Part shown: one piece after another, positions 1-12,204 of the stretch
Layout of the letters: the number at the start of each line of letters is the position of its first letter
Position numbering within the stretch: the first letter of the stretch is position 1
DNA from: CAZBME01 sp964645835
GTDB lineage: Bacteria; Desulfobacterota; Syntrophia; Syntrophales; UBA8958
Assembly: GCA_964645835.1 (NCBI GenBank)
Contig: CAZYDG010000026.1
Span: forward strand, 62,001-126,000
Direction of reading: 5' to 3'
Length of the DNA: 64,000 nucleotides
Made by a program: the position numbers and the translations under genes
The notes under the pieces: model-generated
Told to the model about the DNA's origin: nothing
Seen by the model: the letters and a program-made list of their open reading frames with translations, nothing else
The model's database searches: none

Positions 1-15
1 AATTCAAATTATTGC

Positions 16-44
16 TTGACAGAAAAGGAGGGAAAGAGTAGAAT
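16..44 (+). promoter_or_regulatory. rrn promoter P1 (sigma-70-like)
   Basis: TTGACA at 16-21 and TAGAAT at 39-44 are separated by exactly 17 bases. This is a near-consensus housekeeping promoter and the most upstream of three in the rRNA leader. It was read by eye; no transcription start is known. Confidence 0.7.
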
Positions 45-100
45 GCCCCTCGTTGCTTGTTGATGCAAGCATTTTTTTTTGCAGAGTAGAAAAATTGTTC

Positions 101-128
101 TTGACAAATTTGGTTTTTGGGTTTAAAA
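101..128 (+). promoter_or_regulatory. rrn promoter P2 (sigma-70-like)
   Basis: TTGACA at 101-106 is followed after 16 bases by TTAAAA (123-128). The -35 sits in the context GTTCTTGACAA, which recurs at the third site, so the two look like duplicated promoter modules. Confidence 0.55.
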
Positions 129-176
129 GTCCTCCCTTGTCGCGCAGGACGATTTTCGGAAGTTTAGAAAAAGTTC

Positions 177-205
177 TTGACAAGAAATGAGATTTGAGTT
201 ACATA
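177..205 (+). promoter_or_regulatory. rrn promoter P3 (sigma-70-like)
   Basis: TTGACA at 177-182 and TACATA at 200-205 have a 17-base spacer. The -35 context GTTCTTGACAA is shared with the site at 101, 76 bases upstream. It is the promoter nearest the mature 16S end. Confidence 0.5.
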
Positions 206-226
206 CTACGGCTCGTTTCAAGGATT

Positions 227-240
227 GGCTCTTTGGCAAT
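227..240 (+). promoter_or_regulatory. boxA-like rrn antitermination site (leader)
   Basis: GGCTCTTTGGCAAT resembles the E. coli rrn boxA (TGCTCTTTAACA), where NusB/NusE bind nascent rRNA to prevent Rho termination. A second close copy lies just upstream of 23S at 2261-2274, as expected for rrn operons. Confidence 0.6.
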
Positions 241-321
241 TGAATAGTGGGATAACAGATTTGTGGGTCCCGAAATAGATTTAAAAAAGTAATTAATTGA
301 GAGAAATCTCAGCAAGGATTA

Positions 322-1885
<1,564 letters not shown>

Positions 1886-1985
1886 TAAGGAGTAAGTAAA
1901 GTGGGACACCTAACCGGTGATCAATACACTTACATACCTAGGTCAATACCTGCAAATCGTTATTCCCACTATTTTTTGGTTGAAA

Positions 1986-2062
<77 letters not shown>

Positions 2063-2107
2063 ACATCAGATGGCTTTCTAACAGAATGTGGTGTGGCAAT
2101 CCGAGTC

Positions 2108-2183
2108 GGGGGTGTAGCTCAGTTGGGAGAGCGCCTGCCTTGCACGCAGGAGGTCATCGGTTCGAACCCGTTCACCTCCACCA
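2108..2183 (+). tRNA. alaT: tRNA-Ala (TGC)
   Basis: A 76-nt cloverleaf: acceptor GGGGGTG (2108-2114) pairs with CACCTCC (2173-2179, one G-U), then A and an encoded CCA. The anticodon TGC is at 2141-2143. Second tRNA of the rRNA spacer. Confidence 0.96.
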
Positions 2184-2260
2184 TATATAGTTAATGGCTG
2201 AAATGTTGTACCAAAAGGTATGACGCGTCAGCCATCAGCTATAAGCTGGTGTTTTCAACC

Positions 2261-2274
2261 TGTTCTTTGACAAT
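2261..2274 (+). promoter_or_regulatory. boxA-like site in the 16S-23S spacer
   Basis: TGTTCTTTGACAAT, 50 bases before 23S, matches the leader boxA at 227-240 closely. It has the position and form of the spacer boxA of rrn operons. It also resembles a -35 (TTGACA), but nothing convincing lies at -10. Confidence 0.55.
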
Positions 2275-2323
2275 TGCATATTGTAAAAACAAGTAATAGT
2301 GCTGAGAAAAAAATATTATTTAT

Positions 2324-5334
<3,011 letters not shown>

Positions 5335-5397
5335 TAATATTTTGTCTTCATAAAGCTGATACAATATGCAATTGTTGACCTTACATCGAGAAATATT

Positions 5398-5512
<115 letters not shown>

Positions 5513-5520
5513 AATTTATA

Positions 5521-5554
5521 AAAAACCCCTTCAGAAATGATGGGGTTTTTTTGT
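5521..5554 (+). terminator. rho-independent terminator of the rrn operon
   Basis: AAAAACCCC (5521-5529) and GGGGTTTTT (5542-5550) form a stem with a 12-base loop, followed by further T residues. It sits just after 5S and 85 bases before yebC. Confidence 0.85.
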
Positions 5555-5638
5555 TTTGCAACAAAAGCGCCCATGTGCTATGAAGCGCCAATTAAAACAG
5601 CCGGAAAATCAAACAGAAAGCATTAGGAGCAATGATAT

Positions 5639-6388
5639 ATGTCGGGTCATAATAAATGGAGTACGATCAAACATAAAAAAGGTGCCGCCGATGCAAAACG
5701 GGGCAAGATATTTACGAAAATTATTAAAGAAATTACTTTGGCGGCACGTCTGGGAGGGGCGGATCCGGACGGGAACCCCCGCCTCAGAACGGCTATCCTT
5801 GCCGCCAAGGATGAAAATATGCCCAAGGATAATATCGATCGGGCCATCAAAAAAGGCAGCGGCACAGGCGAAAATGCCGTAGTCTATGAAGAAATCACCT
5901 ATGAAGGCTATGGACCCGGTGGGGTGGCTGTCCTTGTCGAAGTGATGACGGATAATAGAAACAGAACCGTGGCCGAGATTCGGCATATCTTTTCGAAGTA
6001 CGGCGGGAACCTGGGAGAAAACGGTTGCGTGGCGTGGATGTTCGACAAAAAGGGCAGCATCATGATTGATCGCAAGGCCATTTCTGAAGATGACCTGATG
6101 GAACTGGCCATCGAAGCGGGAGCCGATGATGTCCGTGAAGATGAAAATGAATACGAAGTGCTCACAACGCCGTCCGCATTTTGGGATGTTCGGAAGGCCC
6201 TTGAGGGAAAGGGGCTGAAGATTCTATCGGCAAGCATTGGCATGATTCCCCAGAATACTGTGGAATTGGCTGAAGACAAGGCGTCTTCCATGTTGAAGTT
6301 GATGGAAAAAATGGAAGATAATGACGATGTGCAGAACGTCTACGCCAATTTTGATATTTCGGACGAACTGATGGAAAAGCTGAGTTGA
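5639..6388 (+). CDS. yebC: YebC/PmpR-family transcription and translation factor
   Basis: 249 aa, the usual family length. The N-terminus carries the signature SGHNKW and KGAADAKRGK, followed by the acidic three-domain body of the family. AGGAG at 5625-5629 supports the ATG at 5639. YebC proteins are cytoplasmic. Family members have been described as transcription regulators near ruv genes and, more recently, as factors that relieve ribosome stalling at proline-rich stretches. It is the first gene of a yebC-ruvC-ruvA-ruvB run, an arrangement common in bacteria. A degenerate repeat copy separates it from ruvC. Confidence 0.93.
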   Translation: MSGHNKWSTIKHKKGAADAKRGKIFTKIIKEITLAARLGGADPDGNPRLRTAILAAKDENMPKDNIDRAIKKGSGTGENAVVYEEITYEGYGPGGVAVLVEVMTDNRNRTVAEIRHIFSKYGGNLGENGCVAWMFDKKGSIMIDRKAISEDDLMELAIEAGADDVREDENEYEVLTTPSAFWDVRKALEGKGLKILSASIGMIPQNTVELAEDKASSMLKLMEKMEDNDDVQNVYANFDISDELMEKLS

Positions 6389-6397
6389 TGGCGGCCT

Positions 6398-6515
6398 CGG
6401 AAAAAGACCATATGCGGCGTTGTGCTTCGCTGCTCGTCATTGCGACGTACGGAAAGGTACGCCTCATTCCTCGCAACTCACACGCCTTGCCTATGGAACT
6501 TTTTGCAAGGCCGTT
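6398..6515. repeat. degenerate GTTGAAAAA-family palindromic element between yebC and ruvC
   Basis: The left arm (GAAAAAGACCATATGC) is roughly complementary to the right arm (GCCTATGGAACTTTTTGC). The centre GACGTACGGAAAGGTACGCC matches the GACGTA-x-TACGCC core of the elements at 8691, 32116 and 58652. It is more diverged than those copies. Confidence 0.55.
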
Positions 6516-6530
6516 GAGCACGGTTGTCTG

Positions 6531-7013
6531 ATGAGAGTATTAGGTATTGATCCAGGGAGCCTGGTGACGGGATTTGGTGTGGTGGAGCAAAACAGGTACG
6601 AGCTTGTCCACCTTGTCAATGGTGAAATTAAGGTCCAACAAAAAGGATCGCTCGCAGCGTTTCTTGTTTTGATATATGAAAGGTTGAAAGCGATTATTGC
6701 CGAGACAAAACCGGATGCCATGGCCGTAGAAGAAGTGTTCTACGGAAAGAACGTTAAGAGTTTGATCAAGCAGGGCCAGGCCCGGGGTGTCGCCATGCTG
6801 GCCGGTTCCCATAGCGGTATCCCGGTATTTGAATATTCACCCCTTGCCGTGAAGCAGGCCGTTGTCGGTTATGGCCGGGCGGAAAAGACCCAGGTGCAGC
6901 AGATGGTCAAGGCAATTCTCAATTTAGCCGAAGTTCCGCCGGAGGATGCCGCCGATGCCTTGGCCGTGGCAATTTGCCATGCAAATTCTTCAGGAAGAAT
7001 CCCTAAAAAATGA
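6531..7013 (+). CDS. ruvC: Holliday junction resolvase RuvC
   Basis: 160 aa. Metal-dependent endonuclease that cuts Holliday junctions in concert with RuvAB. The catalytic acids are visible: D7 in GIDPGS, E67 or E68 in VEEVFYGKN, and D139/D142 near the C-terminus (PEDAADALA). The frame is open upstream to 6420, but that stretch is the repeat element, and family proteins start at MRVLGIDPG, so I choose the ATG at 6531. The stop overlaps the ruvA start by four bases (ATGA), which suggests translational coupling. Confidence 0.95.
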   Translation: MRVLGIDPGSLVTGFGVVEQNRYELVHLVNGEIKVQQKGSLAAFLVLIYERLKAIIAETKPDAMAVEEVFYGKNVKSLIKQGQARGVAMLAGSHSGIPVFEYSPLAVKQAVVGYGRAEKTQVQQMVKAILNLAEVPPEDAADALAVAICHANSSGRIPKK

Positions 7014-7621
7014 TTGCCCGTATCAGTGGTACTCTCATCTATAAATCCGTGCAGCACCTTATTGTGGATACACAAGGGGTAGGCTACCGGGTGGTCGTTC
7101 CCCTTACAACATTTTACGAGATGCCGGAGACAGGTCAGACCGTGACTTTGCACATTCACACCCAGGTCAAAGAGGATGCCATCAGTCTCTATGGGTTTTC
7201 TTCTCTTGAGGAACGGGAGATCTTTCAGGTTATCATTTCCGTATCCGGTATCGGGCCGAAGCTGGCTGTAAATATCCTGTCGGGTATTTCCGCCCCGGAA
7301 CTCATAGCGGCCATCGTCCAGGGAGATGTTAAACGTCTTGTCGCCATTCCCGGCATTGGCCGGAAGATGGCCGAACGCATCGTTCTGGAATTGAAGGACA
7401 AGATGCAAAAGATTGTGCTTGATCAATCCCTGCCATTGCCGGAATCGGGGAGACAGCGGATCGAGGCCCTCAAAGAAGATGCCCTGTCCGCCTTGGTCAA
7501 TCTTGGCTATAAGAATGCTCCGGCGAAAGAGGCCATTGACCGGGTCATTCAGGATCAGCCGGAAGAGCCGGCAACCCTGGATATGATTTTGAAGGGGGCA
7601 TTGAAACTCTTAGCAGGGTAA
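7010..7621 (+). CDS. ruvA: Holliday junction branch migration protein RuvA
   Basis: 203 aa, normal length. RuvA binds four-way junctions as a tetramer and loads the RuvB motor. The N-terminal OB fold starts MIARISGTLIYK. Two helix-hairpin-helix motifs are seen (SGIGPKLAVNILSG and PGIGRKMAERIVLEL, about residues 79-122). The C-terminal domain III contacts RuvB. It overlaps ruvC by ATGA and is followed after 19 bases by ruvB. Confidence 0.96.
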   Translation: MIARISGTLIYKSVQHLIVDTQGVGYRVVVPLTTFYEMPETGQTVTLHIHTQVKEDAISLYGFSSLEEREIFQVIISVSGIGPKLAVNILSGISAPELIAAIVQGDVKRLVAIPGIGRKMAERIVLELKDKMQKIVLDQSLPLPESGRQRIEALKEDALSALVNLGYKNAPAKEAIDRVIQDQPEEPATLDMILKGALKLLAG

Positions 7622-7640
7622 ATGAGAGTATTGGAGTTCC

Positions 7641-8687
7641 ATGACGGACAAAACATCGGAATCGACAACGCGAAATGTCATTATCATTCCGGAAGCGGCA
7701 GATGGCGAGGCCTCTTTTGAGGTGTCCCTGCGGCCGAAGACCTTAGCTGAATATATCGGCCAGGAGAAGGTCAGATCAAACCTTTCCATCTTTATTGAAG
7801 CGGCCGGGGCAAGGCATGAGGCCCTCGATCACGTCCTCCTGTATGGCCCGCCGGGCTTGGGGAAAACAACTCTGGCCTATATCATCGCTCGTGAATTGGG
7901 CGTTGAGGTCAAGGTCACGTCGGGTCCCGTCATCGAACGACCCGGTGATTTGGCGGCCATCCTGACCAATCTCCATGAGCACGACATCCTCTTTATTGAT
8001 GAGATCCACCGCCTTTCCCATGTGGTGGAGGAGATCCTCTACCCGGCCATGGAAGATTTCCACATCGACATCCTTATCGGCCAGGGCCCGTCGGCGCGTT
8101 CAATGAAACTGGAGATCCCGCGGTTTACCCTTATCGGGGCCACGACGCGGGCCGGGCTCCTGTCCTCACCCCTTCGGGACCGCTTTGGCATGAGTTTCCG
8201 CTTTGAATTTTATAATCCCGATGAATTGTCCATAATTCTTAAACGATCGGCCAGGATTCTAGGCATCCGTCTCGATGAAGACGGCGCCGCCGAGATGGCC
8301 AGACGTTCAAGAGGAACGCCGCGAATCGCCAACCGTCTCCTTAGGCGCGTCCGCGATTACGCCCAGGTCCGGGGATCGGGTGTCATCGATCGCGAAGCGG
8401 CGATTGCTGCCTTGGAACTTTTCGAGGTTGATCATAAAGGCTTCGATCAGATGGACAGGACGATCCTTCTCACCCTGATAGAAAAGTTTAACGGCGGCCC
8501 TGTCGGCATCGACAATCTCTCCGCCGTAATCGGTGAGGAGCGTACCACCCTCGAAGACGTCTATGAACCCTTCCTTATTCAAGAAGGCTACCTCCAACGG
8601 ACCTCCCGGGGACGCATCGCAACGCAGCGGGCGTACGAACACTTCGGAAAGGTGTGGGCGGTGAGTAACCAAAGAGAACTCTTTTAG
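7641..8687 (+). CDS. ruvB: Holliday junction branch migration ATPase RuvB
   Basis: 348 aa AAA+ motor that drives branch migration with RuvA. Walker A GPPGLGKTT (about 69-77), Walker B FIDEIHRL (about 117-124), sensor and arginine-finger region near ATTRAGLLSSPLRDRFG, and the C-terminal winged helix (GPVGIDNLSAVIGEE) are all present. GGAG lies about 7 bases before the ATG. Last gene of the ruv operon; a palindromic repeat starts three bases after its stop. Confidence 0.97.
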   Translation: MTDKTSESTTRNVIIIPEAADGEASFEVSLRPKTLAEYIGQEKVRSNLSIFIEAAGARHEALDHVLLYGPPGLGKTTLAYIIARELGVEVKVTSGPVIERPGDLAAILTNLHEHDILFIDEIHRLSHVVEEILYPAMEDFHIDILIGQGPSARSMKLEIPRFTLIGATTRAGLLSSPLRDRFGMSFRFEFYNPDELSIILKRSARILGIRLDEDGAAEMARRSRGTPRIANRLLRRVRDYAQVRGSGVIDREAAIAALELFEVDHKGFDQMDRTILLTLIEKFNGGPVGIDNLSAVIGEERTTLEDVYEPFLIQEGYLQRTSRGRIATQRAYEHFGKVWAVSNQRELF

Positions 8688-8690
8688 GGG

Positions 8691-8820
8691 GCGGGCTGTT
8701 GAAAAACGCTCATCTGCTCCGTTGCGCTACAAACCTCATCGCTCGACGTATGTCACTATACGCCTCGCTCTTCGGTTTTTTGCGCGCGCCTTGCATCTGA
8801 GCATTTTTGAACAGCCCGCG
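8691..8820. repeat. GTTGAAAAA-family palindromic element
   Basis: About 130 bp. The left end GCGGGCTGTTGAAAAACGCT and the right end AGCATTTTTGAACAGCCCGC are near-perfect inverted copies, with an internal GACGTA...TACGCC stem. Contains no gene. The same element recurs at 32116-32240 and, elaborated, at 58652-58921. Confidence 0.85.
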
Positions 8821-8837
8821 CGCACTATTAGAAGGTA

Positions 8838-8898
8838 GAACGTAGGGTGGGCTCTGCCCACCGATACCCCAAAAATGGTGGGCGAAGGCCACCCTACC
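8838..8898. repeat. GTAGGGTGGGC hairpin repeat
   Basis: GTAGGGTGGGC and TGCCCACC, then GGTGGGCGAAGGCCACCCTAC, form nested inverted repeats. This CCACCCTAC-type hairpin is a widespread intergenic repeat style in bacteria. No other copy was noticed in this window. Confidence 0.6.
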
Positions 8899-8988
8899 GG
8901 CTGATTGGCGAAGGTTTCATAACCGTGGGGTTACAGCGAATCGTGGCAAAGAGCAGCCACCCCCGAATTATCCCCCCTTATTATTTCA

Positions 8989-9273
8989 TTATGTCCGTTC
9001 TTTGGCCTTACGATAGGCAGTCTTTTTATCTCTCTTCTCTACGGCATAGACGGTCAGGGTTGCCGTTTCTTCATCGACGAAGTAAACCAGGCGCTGGCCA
9101 AAGGCGCGAAGCTTTATTTTGTATGTATTGGCCATGCCGCTGACCTTGTCCGATTCAACCTTTGGCGTCTCAAGACGTTTGGTTAATTTCTTTTTGAATT
9201 GTTCCCGTACAGGCTTGTCCAAATTGCGCCATTCTTTGAGGGCAGATTCCTTAAATTCAAGGCTATAACTCAT
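8989..9273 (-). CDS. RelE/ParE-family mRNA interferase toxin
   Basis: 94 aa, basic, of the RelE (StbE-like) fold size. It begins MSYSLEFKESALKEWRNLD, typical of RelE-type toxins, and ends with the core VDEETATLTVYAVEKRDK. Such toxins cleave mRNA at the ribosome and are neutralised by the partner antitoxin. The start overlaps the antitoxin stop by 11 bases, the normal arrangement of an antitoxin-first operon. Catalytic residues vary in this family and I did not assign them. Confidence 0.85.
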   Translation of the reverse strand: MSYSLEFKESALKEWRNLDKPVREQFKKKLTKRLETPKVESDKVSGMANTYKIKLRAFGQRLVYFVDEETATLTVYAVEKRDKKTAYRKAKERT

Positions 9274-9508
9274 CGATAGAAACCTTGATGTTCTTTTCTT
9301 CCTTCCGGTCTTTTACAATCTTTGCTACTTCCAAATCGTCTAGCTTTTCGAGCATAGCCTCAAATGTATCTGCCGGTACGAGATATGCGGACGGCCGGTT
9401 ATGATTCAGTATTGCCACCGGAGCCCCTTCGGCCTCTTTAATAATTGCCGAGGGATTTTTCTTGAGATCCGTGATGCTTACGGACGATTTTGCCATGAGG
9501 TAATCCAT
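9263..9508 (-). CDS. Phd/YefM-family antitoxin
   Basis: 81 aa. N-terminal DNA-binding half (SVSITDLKKNPSAIIKEAEG followed by PVAILNHNRPSAYLVP) is the Phd/YefM/StbD signature; the acidic C-terminus would wrap the toxin. GGAG seven bases upstream supports the start at 9508; an internal ATG at 9496 (MAKSS) is the alternative. It is the first gene of the pair and probably represses its own promoter at 9542-9571. Confidence 0.85.
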   Translation of the reverse strand: MDYLMAKSSVSITDLKKNPSAIIKEAEGAPVAILNHNRPSAYLVPADTFEAMLEKLDDLEVAKIVKDRKEEKNIKVSIDEL

Positions 9509-9541
9509 AGATAATCTCCAAATTAAACCATTATTTAATAC

Positions 9542-9571
9542 CGTATATTGGTCATATTAGGCAGTTGTCAA
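9542..9571 (-). promoter_or_regulatory. putative promoter of the toxin-antitoxin operon
   Basis: On the minus strand TTGACA (9566-9571) and TATACG (9542-9547) are 18 bases apart, about 33 bases upstream of the antitoxin start. AT-rich imperfect dyads in between could be antitoxin operator sites; that part is inference. Confidence 0.45.
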
Positions 9572-9707
9572 GAAAAAATGTTTGCTGCTATACATTAGTC
9601 TCGAAATATGGAATTGACGCGATTGTATCAATCAGGCATAAAGGATCGCTACATTAAATGCTGTGTAAAACTTTCATATCTGTGTGCTTGTTGGATTGGA
9701 GGCGAAA

Positions 9708-9965
9708 ATGGGGCTTAAGTTATTTCGGTGTGTGGGTCTTTTGATCCTGATTGGTTTCTTCTTTATTGGATGCACGAAAAAGCCTGAGATTATTGAGGAA
9801 AAATGTTCATCTTGTCACAAGACGTCCGTGGTCTATAAAAAACACCGTTCCGCCGAAGAGTGGGATAGTCTCGTCTTTGGTATGGAATCCCGCGGGCTCA
9901 AGTTGACATCTGAAGAGAGAAAAAAAATCCTGGATATATTGACTACTCAATACGGGACGAAATGA
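9708..9965 (+). CDS. small lipoprotein with a haem c motif
   Basis: 85 aa from the ATG at 9708, supported by GGAGG at 9698-9702. A hydrophobic leader ends in a lipobox-like LIGFFFIGC, so the mature protein probably starts at Cys22 and is lipid-anchored. A single CSSCH follows, about 20 residues into the mature chain, and could bind one haem c covalently. The C-terminus contains EEWDSLVFGMESRG and LTSEERKKILDIL, as in short monohaem c proteins that supply a distal methionine; which Met ligates is not certain. No redox partner is adjacent. Confidence 0.7.
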   Translation: MGLKLFRCVGLLILIGFFFIGCTKKPEIIEEKCSSCHKTSVVYKKHRSAEEWDSLVFGMESRGLKLTSEERKKILDILTTQYGTK

Positions 9966-10101
9966 TATTTCAAGTCCGTGATCCAAACGCCGGTATTTTC
10001 TGTTTATGTGAAAATCCCCCCATCCCCCATTTGCCAAAGGGGGGCAACAATCCGTTTCTTATGATGATATTTTAAACCAAGTCCGGCAGGAGGTAAGGGT
10101 G

Positions 10102-12204
10102 ATGGAGCAAAAAAAAGATATAGAACCGAAGCTGAAGACCGATATCGGCCTAATCAGTGCGCTGTCGATTGTGGTCGGTGTGGTCTTGGGCGCCGGGGCT
10201 TTTATGAAACCGCCTGCGGTGATGGCTGCGGCGGGCGATTCCACATGGGCCTTGGGCGCGTGGGTTATCGGGGCTGTTTTCAGCATGGCAGGGGGGCTTA
10301 CCCTGTGCGAATTGGGTGTCCTCTATCCGCGCACAGGCGGGGTTTATGTCTTCCTCGAAGAGATCTACGGTCCCAAGGTGGCCTATCTGTATGGCTGGAT
10401 GCTGACCTTCATCTTCGGACCGGCTACGCTTGGTGCATTGGCCGGTTATTTCAGCTCGGTCTTCTGCCTCCTTTTCGATATCCCAAACCATTATGCTGGT
10501 GTCGTCGGTCTTTCGGCAATGGCCTTCGTCCTGTTCGTCAACAGTGTCAGCGTCAAACAGGCCGGTCATCTGCAAGTTGTGGCCACTTTCTGCAAGCTGA
10601 TTCCGATCATCCTTTTGGCCGTAGTCGGCCTCTGGAAGGGCAATGGCCACGTCTTGAGCGTTTCAACCTACACAGCTTCCGCAACATCATTTTCTGTAGC
10701 CGTCATCGCCACTCTTTTTGCTTATGACGGCTGGGCCCAAGTGGCATCCGTCGCGGGCGAAATGAAAAACCCCGGCAAAATCCTGCCCCGGGCCATTATC
10801 GGGGGGCTCATCTTCCTGTCCATTATTTACATTGTCATCAACATTGCCATGCTCAAGGTCCTGTCGCCAGCCCAGATGGTTGCTTTGGGCCATGATGCCT
10901 CTTCAATCGCCGCCCAGAAGCTATTCGGACTCTATGGAGGGAACCTCGTCTCCGTCGGTATCATGATATCCATCATCGGAGGGCTTAACGGTTACATTAT
11001 GACCCTTTCCCGTATCGTGCTTACCATGGCTGAGCGCAATCAATTGCCCGGCTCAGGCACTTTGTGCAAAATCGAAGAAGACAGCAAGACACCCGTGAAC
11101 GCTGCCCTGCTCCTGACGGTCCTGGCCTTCATTTATCTGCGGGTACTTGATGCCGACCGTCTGACAGATATGGCCATGTTCGCTATCTGGATATTCTACA
11201 TGCTGAGCTTCATCGCGGTTTTCATCGCCCGCAGGCGTTTGCCCGATGAGCCGAGGAGCTATAAGGTGCCCTTTTATCCCGTGACACCCCTCATCGCCAT
11301 TGGCGGCGCCCTTTACATCATGTATGGCATGGCTATAAGCCAGCCGATCAATGCCGCTGTCTCCATAGGACTCACCCTGGCCGGCCTCCCCATATTGTAT
11401 TTGATCACCCACAGGCTGCCGCGATTTCAAGGTTTTGCCGTCAGCAAAAAATACGTTGTCCTGGCGGGTTCAATTCTGGTCATCGGCGCCCTCGTCGTAT
11501 CTCCGCAGATCATCGATACGCGTCCTGTTTTGCGCGTAGCCATCGAGACATCCAATCCGCCCATCGCCTTCGAGGACGAGACGGGTAAACCGGCGGGCCT
11601 GGACGTTGAAGTGATCCAAGCCGTTGCCCACGAGATGGGGTATCGGGTCTCTTTTCGCCCGACGGCCTTCAGCCTCATCTTTTTGTCCGTGGAGAAGGAT
11701 TTGGCCGATGTCGCCATAAGCGAATTGACGGTTACGGAGGAGCGTAAAAAGTTGATCACTTTTACAAAGAGCTATCACAAAAGCAGCCTGGCGCTTCTGG
11801 TCCGTCCCGATAGCAAAGCGGGTAAACTGGACGATCTCAAAGGAAAGGCCATCGGTGTCAAGAGCAGCACCACAGGTGAGATCTTCATGGAAAAACATCC
11901 AGGATATACCGTTCGCCGGATGACCATTTCCCCGGACCTGGCGGGGCTTTTCAACAGTGGCGGTGTTGATGCAGTGGTGTTTGATAAGCCGGTCATCGAA
12001 GAGTGGCTGTCCAAACGTATAGTCACCGGACGAATGGTCCCCCTGGGGGATCAGGAAGAGTACGCCATTGCTTATCGAAAGGAAAATGCCGAACTCGGCC
12101 GGAAGCTCGACAAAGCTGTCGATGTCCTGTTCAAGAGCGGAAAGCTGGAAATAATTATACATAAATGGTTGAACAACCATCGCCTGGAGGGTCTTTCATC
12201 ATGA
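10102..12204 (+). CDS. APC-family amino acid permease fused to a periplasmic solute-binding domain
   Basis: 700 aa. Residues about 10-445 form an APC (AA_permease_2-like) transporter starting with LSIVVGVVLGAGAFMKPP and ending with the usual run of membrane segments. An extra hydrophobic segment (about 450-469, YVVLAGSILVIGALVV) follows. Residues about 475-695 match the SBP_bac_3 amino-acid-binding fold (LRVAIETSNPPIAFEDETG, GLDVEVIQAVA, ADVAISELTVTEERK). The extra segment would place the binding domain outside the membrane. AGGAGG (10088-10093) favours the ATG at 10102 over the GTG just before it. The stop overlaps the serine dehydratase start (ATGA), so the transported substrate may be serine; that is inference. 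Confidence 0.85.
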   Translation: MEQKKDIEPKLKTDIGLISALSIVVGVVLGAGAFMKPPAVMAAAGDSTWALGAWVIGAVFSMAGGLTLCELGVLYPRTGGVYVFLEEIYGPKVAYLYGWMLTFIFGPATLGALAGYFSSVFCLLFDIPNHYAGVVGLSAMAFVLFVNSVSVKQAGHLQVVATFCKLIPIILLAVVGLWKGNGHVLSVSTYTASATSFSVAVIATLFAYDGWAQVASVAGEMKNPGKILPRAIIGGLIFLSIIYIVINIAMLKVLSPAQMVALGHDASSIAAQKLFGLYGGNLVSVGIMISIIGGLNGYIMTLSRIVLTMAERNQLPGSGTLCKIEEDSKTPVNAALLLTVLAFIYLRVLDADRLTDMAMFAIWIFYMLSFIAVFIARRRLPDEPRSYKVPFYPVTPLIAIGGALYIMYGMAISQPINAAVSIGLTLAGLPILYLITHRLPRFQGFAVSKKYVVLAGSILVIGALVVSPQIIDTRPVLRVAIETSNPPIAFEDETGKPAGLDVEVIQAVAHEMGYRVSFRPTAFSLIFLSVEKDLADVAISELTVTEERKKLITFTKSYHKSSLALLVRPDSKAGKLDDLKGKAIGVKSSTTGEIFMEKHPGYTVRRMTISPDLAGLFNSGGVDAVVFDKPVIEEWLSKRIVTGRMVPLGDQEEYAIAYRKENAELGRKLDKAVDVLFKSGKLEIIIHKWLNNHRLEGLSS

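Noticed and set aside
9976..10060. Possible attachment site or small gene between the haem lipoprotein and the permease
   Set aside because: Only a C/G-rich imperfect hairpin (ATCCCCCCATCCCCCA / AAAGGGGGGC) is visible; likely a terminator-like or repeat remnant with no further support.
11470..12180. 236-codon open frame opposite the binding domain of the permease fusion
   Set aside because: Antisense shadow; the plus strand has the domain matches and the coupled downstream gene.
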